Positions 36,289-45,756 are shown, counted from the stretch's first letter. The stretch: 64,000 nt of DNA from Ruegeria halocynthiae (GCF_000743705.1 NZ_JQEZ01000005.1:1-64000), one strand, 5' to 3'. Notes: generated by a model from the letters alone, not told the origin. Numbers and translations are program-made.

Positions 36289-37146
36289 ATGCTATTGACC
36301 AATGAAGAACAGGCGGAATATTGGGGCAAGTCGCCAGCAGGCACCAGTTGGTTAACTTATGAAGACCAGCTTGATCATCTGATGGCCCCGGTTCTGGATC
36401 TGGTTCTGGACCGGGCCACGCTTTCTGCGGGAATGCGTGTTCTGGATATCGGCTGTGGAACCGGCGTCAGCACGATGGCCGCCGCGCGGCAAGCGGGGCC
36501 GGATGGGCATGTACTGGCCGCCGATATCTCGCAACCTTTTCTGGACAGAGCCAGGGAAAGAGCGTCGAAAGAAGCCCTGAATAACGTTGATTTTCAATAT
36601 GCTGACGCGCAAAGCTACAGCTTTGCGCCTGATCAAGTGGATGCCGCAATCTCTCGCTTTGGTGTGATGTTCTTTCAGGATTCCGTTGCTGCCTTTGCCA
36701 ATATCGCCCGTGCTTTGAAACCCGGCGGGCAGATGACCTTTGCCGCGTGGGGGCCGCTGTCTGACAACCCGTGGTTCAAAGTGCCCCACATCGCGGCCGT
36801 CAAGCAATTGGGTCAGCCGCCACGCGTGGATCGTTATGCCCCCGGGCCTTTGGCGCTTCATGATCTGGATCACGTCGCAGGCATGATGGAACAAGCCGGA
36901 CTAACCGAAGTAAAGGCTGACGCCGTACCGTTGTCCCTGCCCGGTGTCGGCGGGCTTACCGACTCGGCGGTGCTGTGCACACGCGTCGGACCGGCGGCCC
37001 GTGCCATTTCACATTTCAACGGGGATGATCGGGACGTTCAGGCGATTCAGACCGCTGTTGGCGAAGCATTCCAAAGCTATCTGACTGACAATGGGGTTCA
37101 AATCCCCGCTGTCATCAACCTGTATCAGGCACGTCGATCTGGCTGA
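36289..37146 (+). CDS. SAM-dependent class I methyltransferase
   Basis: This 285-residue protein contains motif I VLDIGCGTGVSTMAAA, a post-I acidic residue in HVLAADIS, and FADS-like motifs around AISRFGVMFFQD and ALKPGGQMTFAAW, resembling UbiE/COQ5-type enzymes. The substrate is unknown. A GGAGG site precedes the ATG and the gap after the ASKHA gene is only 24 bases, so the two are likely co-transcribed. tRNA-Gly lies convergent immediately after it. Confidence 0.88.
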   Translation: MLLTNEEQAEYWGKSPAGTSWLTYEDQLDHLMAPVLDLVLDRATLSAGMRVLDIGCGTGVSTMAAARQAGPDGHVLAADISQPFLDRARERASKEALNNVDFQYADAQSYSFAPDQVDAAISRFGVMFFQDSVAAFANIARALKPGGQMTFAAWGPLSDNPWFKVPHIAAVKQLGQPPRVDRYAPGPLALHDLDHVAGMMEQAGLTEVKADAVPLSLPGVGGLTDSAVLCTRVGPAARAISHFNGDDRDVQAIQTAVGEAFQSYLTDNGVQIPAVINLYQARRSG

Positions 37147-37147
37147 G

Positions 37148-37221
37148 TGGAGCGGGTGAAGGGAATCGAACCCTCGTCGTTAGCTTGGGAAGCTACTGCT
37201 CTACCATTGAGCTACACCCGC
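37148..37221 (-). tRNA. tRNA-Gly (anticodon CCC)
   Basis: The minus strand gives a 74-nt tRNA: acceptor GCGGGTG/CACCCGC, anticodon loop TTCCCAA (anticodon CCC), T-arm GAGGG-TTCGATT-CCCTT, discriminator T and encoded CCA. It begins one base after the methyltransferase stop codon. Confidence 0.95.
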
Positions 37222-37287
37222 GAATAACGAACATGTAGCGTCGCAGAGACCGCCCCGCAACCTAAAAGCTGGGTCATGTTCAGCGGG

Positions 37288-38115
37288 TTATTCCGTGCGT
37301 GCGCGCAGGCTGTCAATCAACGATTGGTCCACATCCAGAACCGCGCTGGCTGCGTCCAGGGTTTGGCGGTCCAGATGTTGCGGGCTTAGGTCGATATCCT
37401 TGGAAAACGCATTCACAATCGCCTGTATCGCATTGATTCTGGCGTATTTCTTATTGTTGGCAGGGATGACATGCCAGGGCGCGATTTCCGTGGATGTCCG
37501 CGCCAGCATCTCATCCACGGCCACTTCGGTTTCGGCCCAGCGTTCGCGGTTGCGGAAATCCTCGTATGTCAGCTTCCAGCGTTTCATCGGATTGCGCAGA
37601 CGTTCTGAAAACCGCTCCATCTGCTCTTCCGGGGATATGTGGAAAAACAATTTCACGATCCGGGTGCCGTCATCCACCAGCATCCGTTCAAAATCATTGA
37701 TCTCTTGATACGCAGCGCGCCAGCGTTTCTCGGGCGTGAAACCCTCCAGACGTTCGACCAGCACCCGGCCATACCAACTGCGATCAAAGGCCGAGATCGC
37801 CCCTTCAGGGGGTAATCTTTCCCAAAACCGCAGCAGGTAATGGCGATTCAGATAGTAGTTGCGCGGCGCGCCGATGGGCCAGACCTTGAAACTGCGCGGG
37901 TCCAGCGCCTGACTGATCCGCCGGATCGTACCCCCCTTGCCTGCGGCATCCCAGCCTTCAAACACCAGAACGCCCTTGGTGCCGTGAAACAAAAAGGCCT
38001 GTTGAATCACGGCCAATTGCGCCTGCAATTCGGCCAGTTGGAGGAAATAGTCTTTCTTTCCAAGCCGCTTGTTTAGGTCGGCATCCGCCAAATGCGGGGG
38101 GCGATGTTCGCTCAT
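37288..38115 (-). CDS. ppk2: Polyphosphate kinase 2
   Basis: This 275-residue protein has Walker A GWDAAGKGG (54-62), Walker B SAFDRSWYGR and the lid region NPMKRWKLTYEDFRNRERW, all diagnostic for PPK2. PPK2 enzymes phosphorylate nucleoside mono- or diphosphates with polyphosphate. It is a single-domain protein of normal length. It stands alone, reading towards tRNA-Gly. Confidence 0.95.
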   Translation of the reverse strand: MSEHRPPHLADADLNKRLGKKDYFLQLAELQAQLAVIQQAFLFHGTKGVLVFEGWDAAGKGGTIRRISQALDPRSFKVWPIGAPRNYYLNRHYLLRFWERLPPEGAISAFDRSWYGRVLVERLEGFTPEKRWRAAYQEINDFERMLVDDGTRIVKLFFHISPEEQMERFSERLRNPMKRWKLTYEDFRNRERWAETEVAVDEMLARTSTEIAPWHVIPANNKKYARINAIQAIVNAFSKDIDLSPQHLDRQTLDAASAVLDVDQSLIDSLRARTE

Positions 38116-38197
38116 TCAACTACCTGGAACTTGCTTAGGATCCTAACCATGGTCACATGCCCGCCAGAGTGTGGCATTGATCGGTATCAAACGCAAA

Positions 38198-38222
38198 AAG
38201 GCCAGGCGTCTAGCCCGGCCTC
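38198..38222 (-). terminator. Terminator of the C1 operon
   Basis: On the minus strand AGGCCgGGC and its imperfect complement GCCtGGCCT enclose a short loop and are followed by TTTTTG, 20 bases after the pterin methyltransferase stop. Confidence 0.75.
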
Positions 38223-38244
38223 TGTTCGTTGTATTGCCGAAAGA

Positions 38245-39300
38245 TCAGGCGCGACGACGGCGACCACCGCCGCGACGACCACCGCCGGCGGCCCCAGCCT
38301 CATCCGGCGATTTGTTGAACCGGATCCACTCGCCGCCATGCGGGTCATTGTTGGTCAGCAGGTTGGCGGCGCGGATGGCCTCCATTTCCTTACCGGCGCG
38401 CGGCTTGGTTGAGCCCAGGCCGAACAGCTGGCAAAAGGTTTCATCATCCATGTCAGCGGGCAGGATAATCCCTTTGGCTTCGACCTCGGCCTTTTTCTCG
38501 GCCAGTTTCTTGGGCCCGACAGGCAACGCCACCGGGTTCATGATGGCCGAGGTCATGCCAGCGCCCATCGCCATCGGCAGGAAGGCATTGTTGATGCCGT
38601 GGCGGTTGGGCAGGCCAAACGACACGTTCGACGCACCGCAGGTGGTGTTCACGCCCAGTTCCTCACGCAGGCGACGGACCAGAGCAAACACCTGCTGGCC
38701 TGCGGTCGCCATCGCGCCGATGGGCATGACCAGCGGGTCAACCACAATGTCATGCGCGGGGATGCCGAAATCGGCGGCGCGCTCAACGATCTTTTTGGCG
38801 ACCTCAAAGCGCACATTGGGGTCTTCGGAAATACCGGTGTCATCGTTCGAGATGGCAACAACCGGCACGTTATACTTTTTGACCAGCGGCAGAACCAGTT
38901 CCAGACGCTCTTCCTCGCCGGTGACCGAGTTCAACAGCGGGCGGCCCTCAGCCGCTTCAAGACCGGCCTCCAGCGCGCCGGGCACCGATGAATCGACACA
39001 CAATGGCACGTCGACCAACCCCTGCACCATCTCGATGATCTTGCGCATCAGCGGCGGCTCGGTCTCGTTCGGGTTGGGGTTCGAGTTGTAGACAACGCCC
39101 GCATTGATATCCAGAACGGTCGCGCCCGCAGCAACCTGCGCCAGCGCGTCCTTTTCAACGGTCGAAAAATCGCCCGCTTCCAGCTCGGCTGCCAGTTTCT
39201 TGCGTCCTGTTGGGTTGATCCGCTCTCCGATCACACAGAACGGTTCGTCAAAGCCCAGAACGGCAGTTTTTGTTTTTGATTCTACGACTGTACGGGTCAT
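38245..39300 (-). CDS. Pterin-binding (methyltetrahydrofolate) methyltransferase
   Basis: This 351-residue TIM-barrel protein belongs to the dihydropteroate synthase-like group with MetH/AcsE folate domains: FCVIGERINPTGRKKLAAE, ATVLDINAGV, CVDSSVPGALEAGL, LLNSVTGEEERL and CGASNVSFGLPNR. It should move a methyl group between a corrinoid protein and tetrahydrofolate. The C-terminus is a Gly/Arg tail (AAGGGRRGGGRRRRA). It is the last gene of a three-gene operon, ten bases after the MTHFR-like gene. Confidence 0.9.
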   Translation of the reverse strand: MTRTVVESKTKTAVLGFDEPFCVIGERINPTGRKKLAAELEAGDFSTVEKDALAQVAAGATVLDINAGVVYNSNPNPNETEPPLMRKIIEMVQGLVDVPLCVDSSVPGALEAGLEAAEGRPLLNSVTGEEERLELVLPLVKKYNVPVVAISNDDTGISEDPNVRFEVAKKIVERAADFGIPAHDIVVDPLVMPIGAMATAGQQVFALVRRLREELGVNTTCGASNVSFGLPNRHGINNAFLPMAMGAGMTSAIMNPVALPVGPKKLAEKKAEVEAKGIILPADMDDETFCQLFGLGSTKPRAGKEMEAIRAANLLTNNDPHGGEWIRFNKSPDEAGAAGGGRRGGGRRRRA

Positions 39301-39309
39301 GTCCGTTCC

Positions 39310-40236
39310 TTAGGAGTTTGCAGGCTGCGCCGAAGCACCGCCGTTATTGATCGCCCAGTTGGCGTTGGTCTTGATACCGCCAAGCGGGAAGAAGTGCACG
39401 TTGGTAATGTTGAAATCCGGGTTGGCCGCCTTGTGGTTGGCCAGTTCAGTCACAACGTCGGTCGGCTCATACGGCAGCAACAGCTTGGATACATCCATGG
39501 CGCGTTTCTGCAGCACTTTCAGCGACGGGCCGACACCACAGGCAATCGCGAATTTGATCAGGGTTTGCAGCTTGGCCGGACCCGCGATGCCGATATGGAT
39601 CGGCAGGTCGATGCCCGCCTCTTTCAGGCTGTCGGCCCAGGCAATGATTGGCTTGGCTTCGAACGCGAATTGAGTGGCCAGCGCCATTTCCGCATCGGTT
39701 GTCTCGTTGAATTTCTGTTTCCAGCGCAGCGCGTCATCGACATTTTTGGTCGAACCATCCGGGTCGATGTCTTTATTGCCCTCGGGGTGACCCGCCACAT
39801 GCAGACGCTTGAAGCCTGCCCTGTCGAACAGTCCGGTTTCCAGCAATTGCATCGAGCTGTCAAAGTCGCCATGTGGGCTTGCAACCCCACCGGCCAGCAG
39901 CAACGCCTGATCGACGCCCGCTTCGCCCTGATACATGGAAATCCAGTTCTCCAGCGTCGCGGCATCCTTGATGATACGCGCCGGGAAATGCGGCATGACC
40001 GGATATCCTTCGGCGGCGATGCGTTTGGCGGTCTGGACCATGTCTTCGATGGGCGTGCCCTCGATATGGGCGATGTAGACGCGGGTGCCCTGGGGCAGCA
40101 GCGCGCGGAAATCCTCGACCTTTTCAGCGGTGCGCGGCATCACCTCGATCGAATAGCCCTGCAAAAAGGCTTCGACGGTCGGATTCACCGGCCCGTTTTC
40201 GACCGCATCACGTTTCTTGAAGTTCAGCAAAGCCAT
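39310..40236 (-). CDS. Methylenetetrahydrofolate reductase-like protein
   Basis: This 308-residue flavin-barrel protein has SIEVMPRT, VYIAHIEGTP, PHFPARIIKDAATLE and ALLLAGGVASPHGDF, followed by VAGHPEGNKD. The pattern is that of the MTHFR superfamily, though diverged from E. coli MetF. It could oxidise methyl-THF to methylene-THF during methyl group catabolism. GGAGG precedes the ATG at 40236. It sits between the small 'virulence factor' gene and the pterin methyltransferase gene. Confidence 0.85.
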   Translation of the reverse strand: MALLNFKKRDAVENGPVNPTVEAFLQGYSIEVMPRTAEKVEDFRALLPQGTRVYIAHIEGTPIEDMVQTAKRIAAEGYPVMPHFPARIIKDAATLENWISMYQGEAGVDQALLLAGGVASPHGDFDSSMQLLETGLFDRAGFKRLHVAGHPEGNKDIDPDGSTKNVDDALRWKQKFNETTDAEMALATQFAFEAKPIIAWADSLKEAGIDLPIHIGIAGPAKLQTLIKFAIACGVGPSLKVLQKRAMDVSKLLLPYEPTDVVTELANHKAANPDFNITNVHFFPLGGIKTNANWAINNGGASAQPANS

Positions 40237-40262
40237 TGCGGCCTCCCATAGCTGTCTCGGGC

Positions 40263-40559
40263 TCATGCCCAACCGTCATTGGCGATCAAGGTCTTGATCC
40301 TGTCCTGATCGTATTCCGTTTCCAGACGCACGGCTTCGGCTTCGGCAATCTCGGACGGGTCGCCCTCAACCGGATAAGCCTCGGCTTTGCGCCATTCGGC
40401 CAGATAGGCATCACTGTCCTTGGCGTTCACCTTCATGGCAGCCCGGTCGATGGCTTGCTCGAACCGTTCCTCCAACTGCCGCTTGGCGCCGCGACGGCCT
40501 TTGCCGACGATGACTTGGGCGGGAATGTCGCGCCAGAATACGATGGTGACGTCAGGCAT
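40263..40559 (-). CDS. Small 'virulence factor' family protein (PF13769-like)
   Basis: This 98-residue protein begins MPDVTIVFWRDIPAQVIVGKGRRGAKRQLEERF, the pattern of a small family named 'virulence factor' in databases; the name is historical and no virulence role is implied. It is charged and soluble. A strong GGAGGA site precedes it. It opens the operon with the MTHFR-like and pterin methyltransferase genes, suggesting a role in C1 metabolism, possibly as a regulator or subunit. Confidence 0.75.
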   Translation of the reverse strand: MPDVTIVFWRDIPAQVIVGKGRRGAKRQLEERFEQAIDRAAMKVNAKDSDAYLAEWRKAEAYPVEGDPSEIAEAEAVRLETEYDQDRIKTLIANDGWA

Positions 40560-40798
40560 TGTTGCTGATTCCTCCTAACCAGATGGATCGGTTCTAGACT
40601 TCTATATGGGCGCAAGTCGGTCGGTTTTCGACACACGGCGCATTTCAAACGACCTTTTGCCCACGATGGGATACCGCGCTTGTACTGAATTACCGGGCAA
40701 ACGCGCATATCAAAATACTCATCACTTTAATGAGCGTCTTGCACGAAACTATTGGCCGACCTATGGTCAGGGTAACTCGAAAATCGGAGGGCGTTACG

Positions 40799-41911
40799 AT
40801 GGCGCCCAAGCGTCCCAAAGGTGCGGGCGCGTTCCCGAAGGCGGTCGAAAGCCCCGCGCCGGCAAGACCCGATCCAGATGCGTTGTATGCGGCGCTGGAT
40901 CTGGGGACTAATAGCTGCCGCATGTTGATAGCGCAGCCCAAGGGCAGCGGGTTCCATGTGGTAGACAGCTTTTCCAAGTCCGTGCAATTGGGTGCGGGTC
41001 TTGAGCGTACCGGGCGATTGTCGCGGGCGTCGATGGCGCGTACCGTTCAGGCACTAAGGATTTGCCAGCAGAAACTTAAGCGCAACAAGGTCCGCCGTAT
41101 GCGGCTTGTGGCGACCGAAGCCTGCCGCCGCGCCAAGAACTCACGCGAGTTCATCCGACAGGTCAAACGCGAAACCGGCCTGAACCTTGAGATCATCCAA
41201 CCCGAGGAAGAGGCCCGCCTGGCCGTGATCTCCTGCGCGCCGCTGGTTTCCACCAAAACGGACCAATTGCTGGTCGTCGATATCGGTGGCGGCTCGACCG
41301 AGTTGGTGTGGATTGACATTTCATCCGTACCACGCCGGGATCGCCCCGCCGCCATCATGCGTTTGCACCACGGGTTTCACCCGGTCGAAAGCCCCTTTCC
41401 CGCCGCCAAGGTGGTGGACTGGATCAGCGTACCTTTGGGCGTGGCAACGCTGCGCGATCAGTTCAACGATGTCGAAGACGACTCGGCCCGGTTTGCGTTG
41501 ATGAGCTGGTTTTTTGAGGAAAACCTGGCCGACTTTGCGCCTTACAAGGACGAACAGGCCCGCTTGGGGTTCCAGATCGTCGGCACCAGCGGCACGGTTA
41601 CAACCGTTGCGGCCTCACACCTAGGGCTCAAGCGCTATGATCGGACCAAGGTCGATGGTTTACGCATGACCAGCGATCAGATTGACAAAGTCATACGAGG
41701 GTATCTAGAACTCGGCCCTCAGGGGCGACGCCGGGATCCGCGAATTGGCGATGACCGACAGGCCCTGATCATGTCCGGCTCGGCCATTTTGCAGGCGCTG
41801 TTACGATGCTGGCCCACCGACCGCCTTTCCGTGGCGGACCGGGGGCTGCGCGAAGGCCTGCTTTATGCGCAGATGAGTGCGGATGGCGTACTGGAAGACG
41901 GACCGTTCTGA
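40799..41911 (+). CDS. Ppx/GppA exopolyphosphatase-family phosphatase
   Basis: This 370-residue ASKHA-fold phosphatase has [16 protein letters not shown] (phosphate 1), [17 protein letters not shown] and [11 protein letters not shown]. The family hydrolyses polyphosphate or pppGpp. I start at [10 protein letters not shown] because GGAGG lies nine bases upstream; the 23 codons before it are less likely. Its TGA overlaps the rlmE ATG (TGATG at 41909-41913). A PPK2 gene lies 2.7 kb away on the opposite strand. Confidence 0.92.
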   Translation: MAPKRPKGAGAFPKAVESPAPARPDPDALYAALDLGTNSCRMLIAQPKGSGFHVVDSFSKSVQLGAGLERTGRLSRASMARTVQALRICQQKLKRNKVRRMRLVATEACRRAKNSREFIRQVKRETGLNLEIIQPEEEARLAVISCAPLVSTKTDQLLVVDIGGGSTELVWIDISSVPRRDRPAAIMRLHHGFHPVESPFPAAKVVDWISVPLGVATLRDQFNDVEDDSARFALMSWFFEENLADFAPYKDEQARLGFQIVGTSGTVTTVAASHLGLKRYDRTKVDGLRMTSDQIDKVIRGYLELGPQGRRRDPRIGDDRQALIMSGSAILQALLRCWPTDRLSVADRGLREGLLYAQMSADGVLEDGPF

Positions 41912-42627
41912 TGGCGAAGACACCGACTGGCAAAAACACTTCGGGGCGCGGGCAGCGCGATCTGAAGGTTCAGGTAAAGACTGCACGCGGGCGCACGCTC
42001 AGCTCGACCCGTTGGTTGCAGCGGCAATTGAACGACCCCTATGTGAAACGCGCGCAAACCGAAGGGTATCGCGGGCGCGCCGCATTCAAGATTCTTGAAC
42101 TGGATGAAAAATTCCGGTTCCTCGTACCGGGTGCGCGTGTGGTTGATCTGGGCTGTGCCCCCGGCGGCTGGTGTCAGGTGGCCGTAAAGCGTGTCAATGC
42201 GCTGGGCGAACGTTCGGGCAAACGGATTGGCACTGTACTGGGCATTGACCTGCAAGAGGTCGAGCCGATTGCAGGGGCTGAAATTCATCAGCTGGATTTC
42301 ATGGATGAAGGGGCTGACGATCAGGTCAAGGAATGGCTGGGCGGTAAGGCGGATGTGGTGATATCCGATATGGCGGCCTCATCCTCGGGACACAAACAGA
42401 CCGATCACCTGCGCATCATGTCGCTGTGCGAAACGGCGGCCTACTTCTCGTTCGATGTTCTGGAGCAGGGCGGCACATTTGTGGCCAAGGTGCTGGCAGG
42501 CGGCGCAGAAGGTGACCTGCAAAAGCTGCTGAAGCAGAAGTTCGAGAAGGTGGCGAATGTTAAGCCACCTGCGTCCCGGTCTGACAGCTCGGAAAAATTT
42601 GTCGTCGCAACAGGATTTCGCGGCTGA
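41911..42627 (+). CDS. rlmE: 23S rRNA 2'-O-methyltransferase RlmE (FtsJ/RrmJ)
   Basis: This 238-residue protein methylates U2552 in 23S rRNA in E. coli. It shows [16 protein letters not shown] (first Lys), [14 protein letters not shown] (SAM), [15 protein letters not shown] (Asp) and [12 protein letters not shown] (second Lys), the K-D-K-E tetrad region of RlmE. The basic N-terminus (about 25 residues) is somewhat longer than E. coli's. It overlaps the phosphatase gene by one base. Confidence 0.95.
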   Translation: MAKTPTGKNTSGRGQRDLKVQVKTARGRTLSSTRWLQRQLNDPYVKRAQTEGYRGRAAFKILELDEKFRFLVPGARVVDLGCAPGGWCQVAVKRVNALGERSGKRIGTVLGIDLQEVEPIAGAEIHQLDFMDEGADDQVKEWLGGKADVVISDMAASSSGHKQTDHLRIMSLCETAAYFSFDVLEQGGTFVAKVLAGGAEGDLQKLLKQKFEKVANVKPPASRSDSSEKFVVATGFRG

Positions 42628-42629
42628 TT

Positions 42630-42812
42630 TCAATCGTCGAGCGTGATCCGGTCTTCGGTCAGCAATTGTGCCCGCAGGGAATCTGAGGCGATGCGTTGCA
42701 GCATCAGCGCCTCGCCATGATTGATATAAGCGGGTTTTCGGGCCTGAAGATCGACAATACGTTGCGCCAACGGCTGTTGAAGCAGCGGTGTTTGAACAAG
42801 CTTATCGGACAT
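42630..42812 (-). CDS. Small hypothetical protein, 60 residues
   Basis: This soluble 60-residue protein starts MSDKLVQTPLLQQPLAQRIVDLQARKP and ends TEDRITLDD. AAAGGTGATTC precedes the ATG, which supports a real gene. It ends three bases beyond the rlmE stop on the opposite strand. No family or motif is recognised. Confidence 0.6.
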   Translation of the reverse strand: MSDKLVQTPLLQQPLAQRIVDLQARKPAYINHGEALMLQRIASDSLRAQLLTEDRITLDD

Positions 42813-42875
42813 GAATCACCTTTGGGCTTGGCAGTTATCACAGCCATAACCCCGGAATTTGCCGTGAAAATGGCC

Positions 42876-42902
42876 TAAACCGGGCTTTGCCTTGCCGGTT
42901 TA
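42876..42902 (-). terminator. Possible terminator overlapping the cytochrome stop codon
   Basis: TAAACCGG (42876-42883) and CCGGTTTA (42895-42902) are perfect inverted repeats around 11 bases and overlap the stop of the multiheme cytochrome gene. There is no T-run, so terminator function is uncertain. Confidence 0.4.
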
Positions 42903-44801
42903 GCGATCAAGTTGGTTCCAAAGTTGCAACAGCGCGGGGTTGTCCGGCAAAACGGTTAACCCTTGCTGTGCAACGTCGCGTGCCGCCCGTAGGCCGCGAT
43001 TGATTTGGGTCAGTTGCACCAGCATGGGCCACGCCTCGGCGCGCTGCGGGTCCATCGTGACAACCTCGCGAAAGGCGCGTTCTGCAGCTTCGGCATTGCG
43101 CAACGTCAACGCCATCCCGCCCAGCACCAGATGCGTTTCGGGAAAATCCAGACGGTTCGAGATTGCTGTTCGCCATTCGGCCAGCCCCTGCCCGGCCAAC
43201 CTGCTTTGTTCCGCAGTCATTGAGTTTTGCGGAATGGTCAAAAACTCTTTGGCGGCCGACATGCGCACATTGCGCAGCGGATCGGCCAACAAAGGCTCAA
43301 GCCGCCGCAGCCGGTCGGGCGGGCTGGCCTGACGTTGCAATGGTGCGGCATTGGCCCGAACCAACGGGTCCGGATCAGACAGCAACGGGGCCGTTCTGGT
43401 CGCAACGTCGGGCGACCCATAGGGTTGGAGAAGATACACAGCCGTCGCCCGCACGATCCCGGCCAAATCCGGATTGGCCGCAATCTCAAGCAAATCCTCT
43501 GGCCCGTCGGCGCGCCCCGCTACGACATCCTGAAACGCTGTCCCGAAATGCGGGCCCCGGTGGGGGGATTCGGGGAACCATTCCTTAATCCGCTGGGCGG
43601 CCCAGTCCTGATCCTGATCTTTGTGACAATCGGTGCAGGCGTCCTCTCCCATCCCCAAATCGGGGCGGGGCACCCGAAAGCTGTGATCACGCCGACCGTC
43701 GACACCCATGTATGTGCGTTCAATCATGTGGCAGGACTTGCACTGCACGCCGTCGCTGCCGTCAGGATGCTGGTGGTGCGCGGTGGCATCGTATTCCTTG
43801 GCTGTCAATGTCGGAAAATCAGGATTGCCAGCCGCCGAATGGCATTGCGTGCAAATCCCGTTTCCGTCCGCCCTCAGCTGCGCACTATGGGGTTTGTGGC
43901 AATCCATGCACCCCACACCCCGCGCATACATCTTGGATTGCAGAAACGATCCATAGACATAAACCTCGTCCAAAATCTGGCCGTCGGGTTGATAAAACCC
44001 CGGGCGCAGCACCGCCAGATTATACGCGTCATGATAAGGGGTGCCGGGAATGGGATTGCCGTCCTCATGCGCTTCGCGCCGAGAATGGCATCCAGCACAT
44101 TGCTGTATTTCGGCCTCGGTCTGGCCCCTGCCCCAGCTCATGCTGAACCCGAATTCATTCACCCCGTCAGGCGTGCCTTGGCCCAAGGTCCAGTCGATAT
44201 GCGCCGAACCGGGGCCATGACATGCCTCGCACCCTACTCCGATTTCGGACTGGACCGAGTTATAGCTTCGGGTTTCCGTATCATAGTTCTTTTCAAACCC
44301 GGTGGCGTGACATTCAGCGCAACGGGCGTTCCAGTTCTTGTAGGACCCGGTCCAATGCAACCCATCGTCCGGCGGAAGGTCCTGATCGGGATACAGGTGA
44401 AACCACCGCTTTTGTTCCGTGTCCCAGACCACATCAAAGCTTTGAAGGCGGCCGGGTTCGGTTTCAAACAGGTACTGCTGCAATGGCTCTATACCAGCGA
44501 CCGAATGCACATCGTATTGCGTGCTGGTGCCGTCTTTCTCGGTAACCCGAGCCTGCAGTTTGCCGTTCGTGTCGCTGAATTCCACCGACATGCCGTCGTG
44601 GTCAAAGCGCGTAGCGTCGAAATCGGCCACCACCGTGCCTGCATCAACCTGCGTCCAGGCAAGCGCGTGATGCGATGTAGCCCAGGCCGCGGTCTCATCC
44701 TTGTGACAAGCGGCACACTGGTCAGACCCGACATAACTTGGGGATTGCGCAAATGCGCCCAAGGGCGCAAACAGAAGTGCTGCAAGCGCAGGAAACCTCA
44801 C
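42900..44801 (-). CDS. Octaheme c-type cytochrome with C-terminal TPR/HEAT-like region
   Basis: This 633-residue periplasmic protein starts at GTG 44801 with a signal peptide (RFPALAALLFAPLGAFA). Eight CxxCH motifs follow: CAACH, CAECH, CEACH, CAGCH, CMDCH, CTQCH, CKSCH and CTDCH, all in the first 430 residues. The last 200 residues are helical repeats (LSDPDPLVRANAAPL, MDPQRAEAWPMLVQL). It resembles 'multiheme cytochrome / tetratricopeptide' proteins of unknown redox partner. The GTG overlaps the TGA of the upstream membrane protein gene (GTGA), so the two are translationally coupled. Confidence 0.88.
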   Translation of the reverse strand: MRFPALAALLFAPLGAFAQSPSYVGSDQCAACHKDETAAWATSHHALAWTQVDAGTVVADFDATRFDHDGMSVEFSDTNGKLQARVTEKDGTSTQYDVHSVAGIEPLQQYLFETEPGRLQSFDVVWDTEQKRWFHLYPDQDLPPDDGLHWTGSYKNWNARCAECHATGFEKNYDTETRSYNSVQSEIGVGCEACHGPGSAHIDWTLGQGTPDGVNEFGFSMSWGRGQTEAEIQQCAGCHSRREAHEDGNPIPGTPYHDAYNLAVLRPGFYQPDGQILDEVYVYGSFLQSKMYARGVGCMDCHKPHSAQLRADGNGICTQCHSAAGNPDFPTLTAKEYDATAHHQHPDGSDGVQCKSCHMIERTYMGVDGRRDHSFRVPRPDLGMGEDACTDCHKDQDQDWAAQRIKEWFPESPHRGPHFGTAFQDVVAGRADGPEDLLEIAANPDLAGIVRATAVYLLQPYGSPDVATRTAPLLSDPDPLVRANAAPLQRQASPPDRLRRLEPLLADPLRNVRMSAAKEFLTIPQNSMTAEQSRLAGQGLAEWRTAISNRLDFPETHLVLGGMALTLRNAEAAERAFREVVTMDPQRAEAWPMLVQLTQINRGLRAARDVAQQGLTVLPDNPALLQLWNQLDR

Positions 44802-45664
44802 TTTGCGGTTCCATCGGATTTGCTTTGCAGATCCATCAGCGCACCGTTGTATTCCGCACCAAGGATCAGAATTGCGGCGCACAGATACAGAAAAATCAAC
44901 GCGGCCATCGCCCCGGCCAACCCTGCGTAGGTCGCGCTGTAGGATGCGAACTGGCCGATATAGATCGAAAACCCCCAGCCGCCCGCTGCCCATAGGGCCA
45001 AGGTCAACACGACACCCGGCAGGATCTGCACCAACCGGTGCCGCCGGGTTGGAAGGACCAAATGCGCCAAAATTACTGTCCCCGCTGGAACGGCCACGGT
45101 AAATGTCCAGCGCAGCCGGTCCACGGACAGCCAGTCGGATACGTTAACATCCGTCTTTTCGGACACCAGCCGCGTGTAAACCGGCAAAACAACTTCGACA
45201 GCGGCGATGGCCAAGATGGCGGCGCCACCAACAACAACCAGCCCAAGGCACAACAGGCGGGTTTTCCAGAACGGCCAGACGTCGCGATCATGATACGCCT
45301 GATTCATTGCCGCGCGCACGGCCACAACCCCGTTCGAGGCGAAGAAAATCGCCAGCAGACCACCCAGTGTGATCACGCCCGAGCCCGACTCTTCAAGGAC
45401 CGAGCGCAGCTCGGCCACGATCGGGCCTGCGACATCCTTGGGCCACGCGCCGAAAATCAGCTCGATCAACTCGTCCGTGACATAGCCCTGCGACAGAGAC
45501 CCCGCCAGGGCAACGGTGAACAGGACAAAGGGAAACAACGCCATCATAAGCGACATGGCGACATGGCTGCTCATGACAAAGCCGTTCTTTGCGCCAAAGC
45601 GCACAACGGCAAGCCAAAGCGCCTGAACCGGCTGGCCAACAAGGGGAATCACACGCGCGCTCAT
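44798..45664 (-). CDS. YihY/BrkB-family inner membrane protein
   Basis: This 288-residue protein has six membrane helices and the family signature: MSSHVAMSLMMALFPFVLF, FFASNGVVAVRAAMNQAY, and LPTRRHRLVQILPGVVL near the C-terminal third. YihY/BrkB proteins (once called RNase BN by mistake) have no established function; transport has been suggested. I start at ATG 45664 rather than the TTG two codons before. It is coupled to the octaheme cytochrome gene. Confidence 0.9.
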   Translation of the reverse strand: MSARVIPLVGQPVQALWLAVVRFGAKNGFVMSSHVAMSLMMALFPFVLFTVALAGSLSQGYVTDELIELIFGAWPKDVAGPIVAELRSVLEESGSGVITLGGLLAIFFASNGVVAVRAAMNQAYHDRDVWPFWKTRLLCLGLVVVGGAAILAIAAVEVVLPVYTRLVSEKTDVNVSDWLSVDRLRWTFTVAVPAGTVILAHLVLPTRRHRLVQILPGVVLTLALWAAGGWGFSIYIGQFASYSATYAGLAGAMAALIFLYLCAAILILGAEYNGALMDLQSKSDGTAK

Positions 45665-45756
45665 GTCCAAAGCCTAACCTGCCAGCATCAATCCCTGAAC
45701 CGGCAAAACCCACCGGGCAGCAAATAAACTTATACAAATGTTTGGCCGCATTGCAT

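Noticed and set aside
40263..40559. A virulence role for the 'virulence factor' family protein
   Set aside because: The name is a database label; the operon context points to C1 metabolism.
43227..44930. A 567-codon plus-strand open frame opposite the octaheme cytochrome gene
   Set aside because: It is antisense to a gene with eight CxxCH motifs and signal peptide; the composition is not protein-like.
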